Part shown: positions 18,197 through 25,229 of the stretch, piece after piece
Position numbering within the stretch: position 1 is the stretch's first letter
Layout: each line of letters begins with the position of its first letter
Assembly (NCBI GenBank): GCA_005884575.1
Contig: VAWW01000008.1
Location: 59,805-96,906, forward strand
DNA length: 37,102 bases
Direction: 5' to 3'
DNA from: Actinomycetota bacterium
GTDB taxonomy: Bacteria > Actinomycetota > Thermoleophilia > Gaiellales > Gaiellaceae
Translations under genes and position numbers: made by a program
Notes under the pieces: generated by a model
Databases searched by the model: none
What the model saw: only the letters and a program-made list of their open reading frames with translations
Told to the model about the DNA's origin: nothing

Positions 18197-18197
18197 T
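18192..18197 (+). promoter_or_regulatory. -10 box for leaderless cupin remnant
   Basis: TATGAT spans the stop of the upstream gene and ends 6 bases before ATG at 18204. The promoter still looks intact although the gene behind it is broken. Confidence 0.45.
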
Positions 18198-18203
18198 TCG
18201 CTG

Positions 18204-18780
18204 ATGGTTCCGCAGGCCCCGCTCGCACAGACCGAGCACGGACTGTTCGCTGCCGGCGCGGGCTGGTTCGTGCTGAACCTGCGCGACGTCCGCTGGTCGA
18301 CCGGGGACTCGGGTTCGAGTCCGGCCTCGGAGGCCAGGGCGACTTCCCGCAGGTCGGAATCGGCCTCTCCGTGCTCCGCCCGGGCGAGCCGCAGGCGATG
18401 TACCACTGGGAAACCGATCAGGAAGGCTTCCTCGTGCTCTCCGGCGAGGCTGTGCTGATCGTCGAGGGCCAGGAGCGGCCGTTGCGGCAGTGCGACTTCG
18501 TCCACTGCCCGGCCGGGACGCAACACGTGATCGTCGGCGCCGGAGACGCTCACTGCGTCGTCTTTCGCTTCGGCGCATGAGAGAACCACACGACCCGCGA
18601 CCCCGACGGTCGCCCGCAAGGGAGGGACGACTGGGGCGCCTACACCGTCGACGAGGCGGCTGTCCGGCACGGCGCGGGCGTCGAGGAGGAGACGACGGAC
18701 GCGGGCGAGGCATATGCTCGGACCGCCGGATGGCCGCTCCCCAGCCGCTGGGATACCGCGAGGGCTGGCTTCCCCGGTAG
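18204..18780 (+). pseudogene. Cupin-domain protein gene, disabled by two frameshifts and one nonsense codon
   Basis: The N-terminus (LAQTEHGLFAAGAGWFVLNLRDVRW) is in frame with ATG 18204. At the GGGG run (18303-18306) one base is missing and the reading continues as GLGFESGLGGQGDFPQVGIG, LRPGEPQAMYHWETDQEGF, LVLSGEAVLIVEGQERPLRQ and DFVHCPAGTQHVIVGAG, a clear cupin barrel. An in-frame TGA at 18578 interrupts FRFGA-x-ENHTTRDPDG, probably CGA changed to TGA. Beyond it DWGAYTVDEAAVRHGAGVEE continues. A second missing base in CCCC (18739-18742) is needed to reach GYREGWLPR and the TAG at 18780. The intact family is about 170-190 residues. Confidence 0.82.
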
Positions 18781-18782
18781 CG

Positions 18783-19238
18783 TCAGGCGCTCGGCGCGAG
18801 CCGCTCGCGCGTGAACGCGAGCACGGCGGAGACGGCGACCGAGAGGACGCCGCCGGTCAGCCCGAGGCCGATCATGAAGTCGGCGAGGTTCCACATCTGC
18901 GGGCCCATGTCGATGAAGTCGGGCACTCCGCGTGCCCAGATCAGCCGCGAGACCCCGTTGCCGGCGATCCCGCCGACGAGCAGGCCGACGCCGACCCACG
19001 CACCCCAGATCCGGCCGATCCCCCGCCACGCGGCGAGGCGCGTGAGGAGGACGACGACGGCGACCGCGACGATCGACATCACGAGCCGCCGAAGCAGCTC
19101 GCCGGGCTTGTCGTTGTAGATCACGGCGACGCGGCCGACGGCGAATGCCTTCGTCAGCAGGTCCGCGCTCAGCGCGACGGAGAACGTCCAGAGCACGACC
19201 CTTCCGCCCACAGCTCTGGGGTCGGCGCCCGGCCGCAA
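18783..19238 (-). CDS. LspA-like (signal peptidase II family) membrane protein lacking one catalytic Asp
   Basis: 151 residues with four hydrophobic helices in the LspA order: LSADLLTKAFA (helix 1), a middle pair, then GGIAGNGVSRLIW, VPDFIDMG and MWNLADFMIGLG. Signal peptidase II cleaves lipoprotein signal peptides with two Asp residues, one in GNxxDR and one in NxAD. The second is present (NLAD) but the first is Ser (GNGVSR). Activity is therefore doubtful: a divergent paralogue or a non-proteolytic role. TTG start at 19238, 9 bases after the stop of the FAD gene; an internal GTG would give a shorter protein. Last gene of a comM-dprA-FAD run. Confidence 0.8.
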   Translation of the reverse strand: MRPGADPRAVGGRVVLWTFSVALSADLLTKAFAVGRVAVIYNDKPGELLRRLVMSIVAVAVVVLLTRLAAWRGIGRIWGAWVGVGLLVGGIAGNGVSRLIWARGVPDFIDMGPQMWNLADFMIGLGLTGGVLSVAVSAVLAFTRERLAPSA

Positions 19239-19247
19239 AAGCTTTAG

Positions 19248-20366
19248 CTAGAGCAGCCGCGCCGGGTCGAACAGCTCGAGCTGCGCATCGCCGTCCCGGC
19301 CGAGCATCGCCTCGGCGACGAGCTCGCCGCAGCCAAGACCCGGGATGTTGCCGTGCCCGCAGTAGCCGGCCGCGACCCAGACGCCGTCGTGCCCCGGGAC
19401 GCGGCCCACGAGTGGCAGGAAGTCCTGGGTCAGCCCGAAGATCCCGGCCCAGCGGTAGGCGACCGGCGGGTCATAGCCGGTGAGCTCGCGCAGGAAGGTC
19501 GAGAGCGCTTCCTGGATCACGGGCGTCGTCTTCTCCTCGTCGGTCAGCTCGTCCATGATCGAGAAGTCGCGGAAGCCGCCGAGGACGATCCGGCCGTCGT
19601 CGAGCTGCTGCCAGTAGTCGAAGCCCTGGCGCGCGTAGTGCGGGCAGTCGAAGAGCCGCTCCGGCAGCGGTTCGGTCGCGACGACCTGGCCTCGTGCGGG
19701 CCAGATCGCCTCGTCGAGCTCGGGCAGCAGCCCGCGCCCGTAGCCGTCGGTGGCGATGAGGATCTGGTCGGCGTCGAGCTCGTCGACCGACGCGACGCGG
19801 TCGTGTTCGCGGATCTCGGCGCCGGCGTCGGCGGCCATCGCGGCGAGCCGGCGGACGAAGCGCGCCGGCTGCACCGTCCCGTCGTGCGGATGGAAGACCG
19901 CGCCATGGAAACCGGGGATCGTCTCGTCGCGCCAGTCCGCGTCGAAGCCGTCCTCGCGCAGCGCCTCGTACTCGGCGCGAATCTGTTCGTGCTCCTCCCC
20001 GTCCGCGGCGAGGCGGAGGCTGCCGGTGCGGCGGAATGCGTCGCCGGCGAGCTCGGCGAGGCGTTCCTGTGCACGCTCCGTCCAGCGCCAGAGCTCCTTT
20101 GCCGCGTCCGCGCCGTAGGTCTCGCGGGCGACGTCGTAACGCGTCGCGCCGCCGGCGAGCGCGAAGCCGCCGTTCCGACCGCTCGCGCCCGAGGCGACCT
20201 GCCGCGCCTCGTGCACGCGAACGCGCTTGCCGTTCTCGGCGAGCCGCAGCGCGGCGGCGCAGCCCGTGACGCCGCCGCCGACGATCGCGACGTCCACGCG
20301 ACCCGCGTGCCGCGGCGACTCGAGCGTCGGCGCCGGCTCGGCGTCGAACCAGTAGGAGCCGATCAC
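19248..20366 (-). CDS. FAD-dependent amine/amino-acid oxidoreductase (DAO family)
   Basis: 372 residues. The FAD-binding Rossmann motif is AIVGGGVTGCAAALRLAENG, followed by ASGASGRNGGFALAGG, which resembles gamma-glutamylputrescine oxidase and sarcosine-oxidase relatives. The C-terminal VAAGYCGHGNIPGLGCGELVAE closes the FAD site. It oxidises a C-N bond with release of H2O2 or transfer to an acceptor; the substrate is not deducible. GTG at 20366 lies 11 bases after the dprA stop. TAGCAT, which includes the dprA TAG, is 8 bases upstream and could serve as a second leaderless promoter. Confidence 0.88.
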   Translation of the reverse strand: MIGSYWFDAEPAPTLESPRHAGRVDVAIVGGGVTGCAAALRLAENGKRVRVHEARQVASGASGRNGGFALAGGATRYDVARETYGADAAKELWRWTERAQERLAELAGDAFRRTGSLRLAADGEEHEQIRAEYEALREDGFDADWRDETIPGFHGAVFHPHDGTVQPARFVRRLAAMAADAGAEIREHDRVASVDELDADQILIATDGYGRGLLPELDEAIWPARGQVVATEPLPERLFDCPHYARQGFDYWQQLDDGRIVLGGFRDFSIMDELTDEEKTTPVIQEALSTFLRELTGYDPPVAYRWAGIFGLTQDFLPLVGRVPGHDGVWVAAGYCGHGNIPGLGCGELVAEAMLGRDGDAQLELFDPARLL

Positions 20367-20377
20367 GGCGGCGGATG

Positions 20378-21358
20378 CTACCGAGGCATCGCTCGCGCAA
20401 GACCGTCTGCCGTCGACGCGAGGCCGGCGAGCTCGAGCTCGACGAGCGCTGCAGCGACGACCTCAGGCGCAAGACCGGAACGGCGGACGAGCTCGTCCGT
20501 CGAGGCAGAGCCGTCCGCGAGGAGCGCGAGGATCGCGCCCGCGTCGCCGTCCGGTCCGTCGCCGATCGGCTCCGCCGAGAGCCCGAACAGCTCGAGCACG
20601 TCTGCAGACGAGGTCAGCGGCGTCGCGCCGAGACGGAGCAGCGCGTTCGCGCCCGCCGAGAGTGCCGACGTGATCTCGCCCGGCACCGCGAAGACGTCGC
20701 GGCCCTCGTCGAGCGCCAGGTCGGCGGTGATCAGCGCGCCGCTCCGCTCGCGTGCCTCGACGACGATCGTCGCCGCGGCGAGGCCCGCGATGATCCGGTT
20801 GCGCGCGGGGAAGCGCCACGGCGCGGGCTCGACTCCGGGCGCGTACTCGGAGACGACGAGCCCGCCGCCGGTGACGATCCGCCGCGCGAGCTCCGCGTGT
20901 GCGGCGGGGTAGTCGCGGTCGACGCCGCAGCCGAGGACGGCGACGGTCGAGCCGCCCGCGTCGAGCGCGCCGCGGTGCGCCTCACCGTCGACGCCCCGCG
21001 CGAGGCCGCTGACGACGACGAGACCCCCGCCGGCGAGCTCGCGACCCAACGAGCGCGCGACGCCGGACCCGTACGACGAGCAGGCGCGTGCGCCCACGAT
21101 CGCGACGGCCGGCCGCGCGAGCAGCTCGACCGGCGTCTCGCCGCGCAGGAAGAGTCCGGGCGGCGGATCGTGGATCGCGCGCAGCAGCGGCGGAAACGCG
21201 GGATCCGAGCGCGCGAGGAACCGCACTCCGAGCGCGCGCAGCCGCGCCTCGTAGGCTGCTGCGTCGAAGCGGCGGCGGAAGCGCCCGAAGCCCGGGCGCT
21301 CGCCGACGACGTGCGCACCGGTCGCGGCGGCGAACGCGGCCAGCGCGAGCTCGTTCAT
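20378..21358 (-). CDS. dprA: DNA-processing protein DprA
   Basis: 326 residues. DprA loads RecA onto incoming single-stranded DNA during transformation. The Rossmann-like core has AIVGARACSSYG, SGLARGVDGEAHRGALDAGG (near residue 120), AVLGCGVDRDYP and FPARNRIIAGLA, the best-conserved DprA motif. A short N-terminal region and a C-terminal winged-helix domain (ILALLADGSASTDELVRRSG) flank it. ATG at 21358 overlaps the comM stop (ATGA). Length and motifs are complete. Confidence 0.95.
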   Translation of the reverse strand: MNELALAAFAAATGAHVVGERPGFGRFRRRFDAAAYEARLRALGVRFLARSDPAFPPLLRAIHDPPPGLFLRGETPVELLARPAVAIVGARACSSYGSGVARSLGRELAGGGLVVVSGLARGVDGEAHRGALDAGGSTVAVLGCGVDRDYPAAHAELARRIVTGGGLVVSEYAPGVEPAPWRFPARNRIIAGLAAATIVVEARERSGALITADLALDEGRDVFAVPGEITSALSAGANALLRLGATPLTSSADVLELFGLSAEPIGDGPDGDAGAILALLADGSASTDELVRRSGLAPEVVAAALVELELAGLASTADGLARAMPR

Positions 21359-22812
21359 GCCCTGAGCTCCGCCGGCGACCGGTACGACAGCGCCTCGGCG
21401 ACGTGCTCCGCACCCACTGCCTCGGCGCCGGCGAGTGCCGCGGCCGTGCGCGCCAGCCGCGCGACGCGCGCGCGTCCGCGGCCTGACAACGGCAGCCGGT
21501 CGACCGCGCGCGTCAACAGCTCGTCCGCCTCCGCCGTCCGTCGCAGCCCGCCGGCCGCGAGCCGCCCGCGCGCCCCGAGCACGCGCTCGCGCACGACGGC
21601 CGAGGGCTCGCCGCGCGGCGCCGCCAGCTCGACCGCGCGCGGCCGTGGCACCGTGATGACGAGGTCGAAGCGGTCGAGCAGCGCGCGAGAAAGCTTGTCC
21701 CGATAGGCCGCGAGCCGCTGCGCGGAGCACGAGCACTCGGCCGCCGGATCGCCGCGTGCGCCGCAGGCACACAAATTCATCGTTGCAACGAGCTGGAAAC
21801 GCGCCGGGAAGACTACGCGTCCCGCTGCCCGCGCGATCGCGACTTCGCCGTCCTCGAGCGGCTGGCGCAGCGCCTCGAGCGACGGCCGCGCGAACTCGGC
21901 GAGCTCGTCCAGCAGAAGGACGCCGTGGTGCGCGAGGCTCGCCTCGCCCGGGCGCAACCCCGGCCCGCCGCCGACGATTGCCGCCGTCGACGCGCTGTGG
22001 TGCGGCGCCCGGAACGGCGGCTGGTCGATCAGCGGGTGCTGCAGCGAGACGAGCCCGGCCACGGAATGGATCCGCGTCACCTCGAGCGCCTCCGCATCCG
22101 CGAGTGGCGGCAGGATTCCCGGCAGTCGGCGCGCGAGCATCGTCTTGCCGGTTCCGGGAGGCCCGGCGAGTAGGAGGTTGTGCGCGCCCGCGGCCGCGAG
22201 CTCGAGGGCCCGGCGGGCCCGCTCCTGCCCGCGCACGTCGCCGAGGTCGGGGCCGGCCCGTGCCGCGACCCGGCCGTTCCCGCGCTCGCACGGCTCGGGC
22301 CGCCGCTCGCCGCGCAGGTACGCGACCGCCTCGGCCAGGTGCCGGACCGGCACGGGCTCGATGCCGGCAAGAGCTGCCTCGGCGCATGACTCCGCCGCAC
22401 AGAGCAGCTTGTCGATCCCGCAGCGCGTCGCACCCTCCGCGACGGCGAGCACGCCGCCGACGCGCCGGACGCGCCCGTCGAGCGCGAGCTCGCCGACCGC
22501 CGCGTGCGACTCGAGCGACTCGGGTGGGATTTGCCGCGAGGCCGCGAGCACCGCGAGCGCGATCGGCAGGTCGAACCCGGAGCCTTCCTTCTTCAGCTCC
22601 GCCGGGGCGAGGTTGACCGTGATCCGGACGCCCGGCCAGCTCAGCTCGGCCGCCGCGACGCCGCTCCGCACGCGCTCCCGAGCCTCCTGGCAGGCCCGGT
22701 CAGCGAGCCCGACGATCGTGAAGCCGGGCAACCCCTTGTGGACGTGCGCCTCGACTTCGACGCGTCTCGGCTCGAGGCCGACGAGCGCATGCGTGATCGC
22801 CCGGGCGAGCAT
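21355..22812 (-). CDS. comM: ComM/YifB-family AAA+ ATPase (Mg-chelatase-like)
   Basis: 485 residues. N-terminal S5-like domain (VEAHVHKGLPGFTIVGLADR, then LAPAELKKEGSGFDLPIALA), AAA+ module with Walker A GPPGTGKTMLARRLPG (near residue 220) and Walker B VLLLDELAEF, and a C-terminal Mg-chelatase domain. Four cysteines in LCACGARGDPAAECSCS may bind zinc. ComM is a branch-migration helicase that helps integrate transformed DNA, which fits coupling to dprA. ATG at 22812 is chosen because a TACCGT -10 box lies 7 bases upstream and MLARAITHALVGLEP is the family N-terminus. Confidence 0.93.
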   Translation of the reverse strand: MLARAITHALVGLEPRRVEVEAHVHKGLPGFTIVGLADRACQEARERVRSGVAAAELSWPGVRITVNLAPAELKKEGSGFDLPIALAVLAASRQIPPESLESHAAVGELALDGRVRRVGGVLAVAEGATRCGIDKLLCAAESCAEAALAGIEPVPVRHLAEAVAYLRGERRPEPCERGNGRVAARAGPDLGDVRGQERARRALELAAAGAHNLLLAGPPGTGKTMLARRLPGILPPLADAEALEVTRIHSVAGLVSLQHPLIDQPPFRAPHHSASTAAIVGGGPGLRPGEASLAHHGVLLLDELAEFARPSLEALRQPLEDGEVAIARAAGRVVFPARFQLVATMNLCACGARGDPAAECSCSAQRLAAYRDKLSRALLDRFDLVITVPRPRAVELAAPRGEPSAVVRERVLGARGRLAAGGLRRTAEADELLTRAVDRLPLSGRGRARVARLARTAAALAGAEAVGAEHVAEALSYRSPAELRA

Positions 22813-22819
22813 GTACGCG

Positions 22820-22825
22820 ACGGTA
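22820..22825 (-). promoter_or_regulatory. -10 box for leaderless comM-dprA mRNA
   Basis: TACCGT on the minus strand, 7 bases before the ATG at 22812. The 11-base tandem repeat at 22844-22865 falls where the -35 element would lie. Confidence 0.5.
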
Positions 22826-22843
22826 GCCGCGAAAGAGCCACGC

Positions 22844-22865
22844 AATCGTGACGTAATCGTGACGA
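22844..22865. repeat. Tandem 11-base repeat in comM divergent promoter
   Basis: AATCGTGACGT and AATCGTGACGA are back to back, one helical turn apart, in the 87-base divergent spacer. Such spacing suits a dimeric regulator or an activator touching the -35 region of comM. Confidence 0.5.
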
Positions 22866-22886
22866 CTTCGTACCAAGCGGAGTCGG

Positions 22887-22892
22887 TACAGT
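22887..22892 (+). promoter_or_regulatory. -10 box for leaderless 22900 gene
   Basis: TACAGT ends 7 bases before the ATG at 22900. Confidence 0.45.
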
Positions 22893-22899
22893 CACAGCG

Positions 22900-23100
22900 A
22901 TGTCTGCGTACTTTGTGACAGTCGAGCGCCGCGGCGTCCCGCCGCCGAACCTGCGGCTACTCCTCCGCGCCGAGTCGAAGGCGACCGCCGGAAGCCTCGC
23001 CGCGCATCTCGCGGAGCGCGAGTCCGGCGGGAGCGTCGAGCCGGTCGGGGTCCGCCGCGCCCCCTGGCGACGCGGCCTGGACTTCGATGCTGCTGCTTAG
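22900..23100 (+). CDS. Small protein of unknown function
   Basis: 66 residues: SAYFVTVERRGVPPPNLRLL, then a helix with KATAGSLAAHLAERESGG, then VEPVGVRRAPWRRGLDF. No membrane segment, Cys motif or recognised domain. It may be a small beta-alpha-beta fold. It has its own -10 box and a 4-base convergent overlap with the Rho_N-like gene, which supports it being real. It is divergent from comM. Confidence 0.6.
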   Translation: MSAYFVTVERRGVPPPNLRLLLRAESKATAGSLAAHLAERESGGSVEPVGVRRAPWRRGLDFDAAA

Positions 23101-23375
23101 CCGCGCGCCGTCCTGATCGCGTCGATCAGCTCCCATTTGCCCATCTTGGAGCGGCCGGCGATGTTCAGGTCCTTGGCGACCTCGTAGAGCTGGCTCCGGT
23201 TCCGGTCCTCGAGGGCGTGGCCCGCCTCGCCGCCGCGCTGCCGGCCCTTCTGCGCCTGCTGTTGGAGGCTCCGGCGCGTGCTCGTCGGCAAGTGGGCAAG
23301 CGTCCGATTCTGCTTCGCAGCCTGCTGTGCCTTCTTGATGTTTCGCTTCGCGGCCTGCCGCTGCTTCTCGGTCAT
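23097..23375 (-). CDS. Rho_N/SAP-like domain small protein
   Basis: 92 residues. A highly basic helical N-terminal half (TEKQRQAAKRNIKKAQQAAK, QQQAQKGRQRGGEAG) precedes RNRSQLYEVAKDLNIAGRSK and MGKWELIDAIR, which matches the Rho termination factor N-terminal (helix-extended-loop-helix) fold. It likely binds nucleic acid. ATG at 23375 has GAGGAGG about 8 bases upstream, inside the preceding micro-ORF, and overlaps that ORF's TGA (ATGA). Confidence 0.82.
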   Translation of the reverse strand: MTEKQRQAAKRNIKKAQQAAKQNRTLAHLPTSTRRSLQQQAQKGRQRGGEAGHALEDRNRSQLYEVAKDLNIAGRSKMGKWELIDAIRTARG

Positions 23376-23461
23376 GGCTCGTCCTCCTCGTGCGTCGATT
23401 CCGGATCGTCGGGCTCCCAGTCGTCGTCTTCCACACCGAGCGTGTTCCGCGCCGGACTCAA
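23372..23461 (-). CDS. 29-codon acidic micro-ORF bridging methyltransferase and Rho_N-like gene
   Basis: TTG at 23461 overlaps the methyltransferase stop as TTGA. The ORF ends with TGA overlapping the next ATG as ATGA. The predicted peptide is very acidic: after SPARNTLG comes VEDDDWEPDDPESTHEEDEP. The same TTGA coupling is used by rimM in this window, so TTG is a plausible start. The GAG-GAG codons near the end also form the Shine-Dalgarno sequence of the Rho_N-like gene, so part of the acidic bias may be a side-effect. No homologue is recalled. It could be a leader/coupling peptide or an acidic partner of the very basic downstream protein. Confidence 0.45.
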   Translation of the reverse strand: MSPARNTLGVEDDDWEPDDPESTHEEDEP

Positions 23462-24567
23462 CGGAAACGTGCGACGAGGACGTCCTCGAAGTACTCGCCC
23501 GCCCGCCGGCCGGTCCGCCGGTTGACGTGGCGTGTGTGCCGCCGTTCGAGGCGAAGTCCCGCCCGCTCGAGGATCTCCGGGTACAGATCGCGGCGGTCAT
23601 TGACCACGATGCAGAGGGGAGCGCGCGGCTTGATCGCGACAGCGGCGCGCGCAAGTGAAGCCGCGATTCCGGCACGGTACTCCTCGAGCGCCGACCGGGA
23701 CGTCCCTCGCGCGGCCGCGCCGAGCTCGAGCTCGCGGCGGTCGTCGAGGCCGAGCAGCTCGTACGCGTAGCGATGCTGCTCGTGGTAGTCGATCAGGCCC
23801 GGGTACGGCGGCGAGGTGACGATTCCGTCGAAACGCGCGTCGTACCCGACCGTGCGGGCATCGCCGTGGAGAACGACAGCCGAGCGTGTGCGTGCGCGGA
23901 CGCGGGAGAACTCCTTGATCCGCGCGAGCGTGTCGAGCGTGTACCGAGAGAGGAACTGCCGCGCCGTCTCAACCGGCCGGCACTCGCGCCGGTGCTTGTG
24001 ACACCAGTACGGCTCGAGCTGCGGCACGCGCGGCGCCTCGAGGTCGAAGTGCGTCGTCCGGCGGGCCGAGCGCGCCGCGCGCGAAAGGATCACGCGCAGG
24101 ACGTCGCCGTGCTCGTACTCCGGGATCAGCGACCGGAAGTGGAGCAGCTCGGCGAGCGCCTGCGGCGCGTACCAGGTACGTAGGTACTCGTTCCCGGTTC
24201 GCTCCGAGTCCGGTTCGAGCCGACCGAGCACGTCGCGCAGCTCGCGCTCGAGCGCGAAGAGGTCGTACTGTGCCGTCTTGACGCGGATCAGCAGGCAGTT
24301 GAACGCGGCAAGCTCGACGCCGGTCGCGTCGAGCCGCGACTCGAGCGCCTGTACGAGCGTCGTCCCCGAGCCGGCGAACGGATCGAGTATGCGACCCCGC
24401 GGCACGTACTCCGACAGCAGCGCCTCGACGAGCTGCGGGATGAACTTGCCGTGGTACGGGTGGAGCCGGTGGACGTGCTTCGTCCGCTCGCGCTCGGGTA
24501 ACGCGCGCTCGGACCACGACAGGTCGAGGTCGAGCTCGGTGTAGAGGGCCTCTTGCGTCAGAGCCAC
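23458..24567 (-). CDS. Site-specific DNA methyltransferase (amino-methyltransferase type)
   Basis: 369 residues. Motif I region DPFAGSGTTLVQALE (near residue 63) binds S-adenosylmethionine and precedes the catalytic motif IV TSPPYPGLIDYHEQHR (near 250). This order and the TSPPY form fit N4-cytosine or N6-adenine methyltransferases. HPYHGKFIPQLVEALL precedes motif I, as in D12-class-like orphan enzymes. No restriction enzyme is adjacent, so it looks solitary. GTG at 24567 is the likely start but lies in the base of a 14-bp hairpin; no Shine-Dalgarno sequence or -10 box fits. Confidence 0.85.
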   Translation of the reverse strand: MALTQEALYTELDLDLSWSERALPERERTKHVHRLHPYHGKFIPQLVEALLSEYVPRGRILDPFAGSGTTLVQALESRLDATGVELAAFNCLLIRVKTAQYDLFALERELRDVLGRLEPDSERTGNEYLRTWYAPQALAELLHFRSLIPEYEHGDVLRVILSRAARSARRTTHFDLEAPRVPQLEPYWCHKHRRECRPVETARQFLSRYTLDTLARIKEFSRVRARTRSAVVLHGDARTVGYDARFDGIVTSPPYPGLIDYHEQHRYAYELLGLDDRRELELGAAARGTSRSALEEYRAGIAASLARAAVAIKPRAPLCIVVNDRRDLYPEILERAGLRLERRHTRHVNRRTGRRAGEYFEDVLVARFR

Positions 24568-24598
24568 GGCCCCGATCCGTTCGACGGATCGGGGCCGT
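24566..24598 (-). other. Long hairpin covering the methyltransferase start codon
   Basis: Perfect 14-bp stem (ACGGCCCCGATCCG at 24566-24579; complement at 24585-24598) with a 5-base loop. It lies between yraN and the methyltransferase. The minus-strand arm ends in the GTG start itself, so the folded RNA would hide the start codon. A terminator for yraN is the simpler reading. There is no U-tract on either strand. Confidence 0.6.
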
Positions 24599-24671
24599 TC
24601 CCTGGTCCTCAGTAGGAGCGAAGCCGGTAGCTGCCTCGCGCCGCGCTGCACGAAGCTGAACTGGATGTTCG

Positions 24672-24998
24672 CTAGAAGGCGTCGGTCAGCCGCTCGAGCT
24701 TTCCGTCGCGGACGGCGACGACTTCGAAGGAGACGACGAGCGGCGCGGCCTCCGGGTGAGCTGCGAGCCACAGTTCCGCCGCGCGGCGAAGGCGGCGCTG
24801 CTTCTCGCCGCCGACCATCTCGACCGGATCGCCGTGCCGGTCGCCCCGCTTCTCCTTCACCTCGACGAACGCGAGGCGGCGGCCGCGCCGGACGACCAGG
24901 TCGAGCTCGTTGCCGCCTAGCCAGACGTTCTCGTCGAGGATGCGGAACCCACGCAGCCGGTACCAGCGGCGCGCCCGCTCCTCGGCGGCGTTCCTCAC
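24672..24998 (-). CDS. YraN/UPF0102 family endonuclease-like protein
   Basis: 108 residues with the family core: RRWYRLRGFRILDENVW, GGNELDLVVRRGRRLAFVEVKEKRG. The E-x-D and E-V-K residues form a PD-(D/E)XK-like nuclease site. Its place after rnhB is the usual conserved context. GTG at 24998 lies inside a repeated sequence (24993-25028), so the true N-terminus is uncertain and a longer start may have been lost. The following 73 bases to the hairpin hold nothing recognisable. Confidence 0.87.
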   Translation of the reverse strand: MRNAAEERARRWYRLRGFRILDENVWLGGNELDLVVRRGRRLAFVEVKEKRGDRHGDPVEMVGGEKQRRLRRAAELWLAAHPEAAPLVVSFEVVAVRDGKLERLTDAF

Positions 24999-25028
24999 GT
25001 CCCTGGCCGCCTTCCGCTCCCGCGCCGC
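24993..25028. repeat. Dispersed 36-base repeat, copy 1 (over yraN start)
   Basis: The segment starting CCTCACGTCCCTGGCCGCC recurs at 25169-25205 with a small indel (CTTCC versus CTTTTC). The 226-base spacer between rnhB and yraN is largely made of such repeats and has no gene. Confidence 0.6.
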
Positions 25029-25144
25029 GGAGCGGCGCTCCGCGAAAGGCTGACGACGCTGGCGGCACCCACCGAGACCGCGCGCCGCACCGCCGTACCT
25101 CGACGTACTGTCCGCGCGGCGCGCAGTGATGGCGTGCGCCCCCA

Positions 25145-25229
25145 GCGCCGCCCCAGGAACGTGAGCGACCTCACGTCCCTGGCCGCCTTTTCGCTCCCGC
25201 GCCGCCCCAGGAACGTGAGGGACCTCACG
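25145..25229. repeat. Two copies of a 31-base hairpin repeat
   Basis: 25145-25175 and 25199-25229 differ at one base. Each contains CGTGAG-N4-CTCACG, a 6-bp stem. The 23 bases between them belong to the second copy of the 24993 repeat (25169-25205). This has the look of a REP-like intergenic repeat downstream of rnhB. The second copy overlaps the last codons of rnhB by 5 bases. Confidence 0.65.

Noticed and set aside
23458..24567. Restriction-modification or BREX/DISARM-type defence island
   Set aside because: The methyltransferase is solitary in a conserved housekeeping neighbourhood; no nuclease, helicase or phosphatase partners are adjacent.
25145..25229. CRISPR array
   Set aside because: Only two units, each a palindrome, with a single 23-base gap that is itself part of another repeat; no cas genes.
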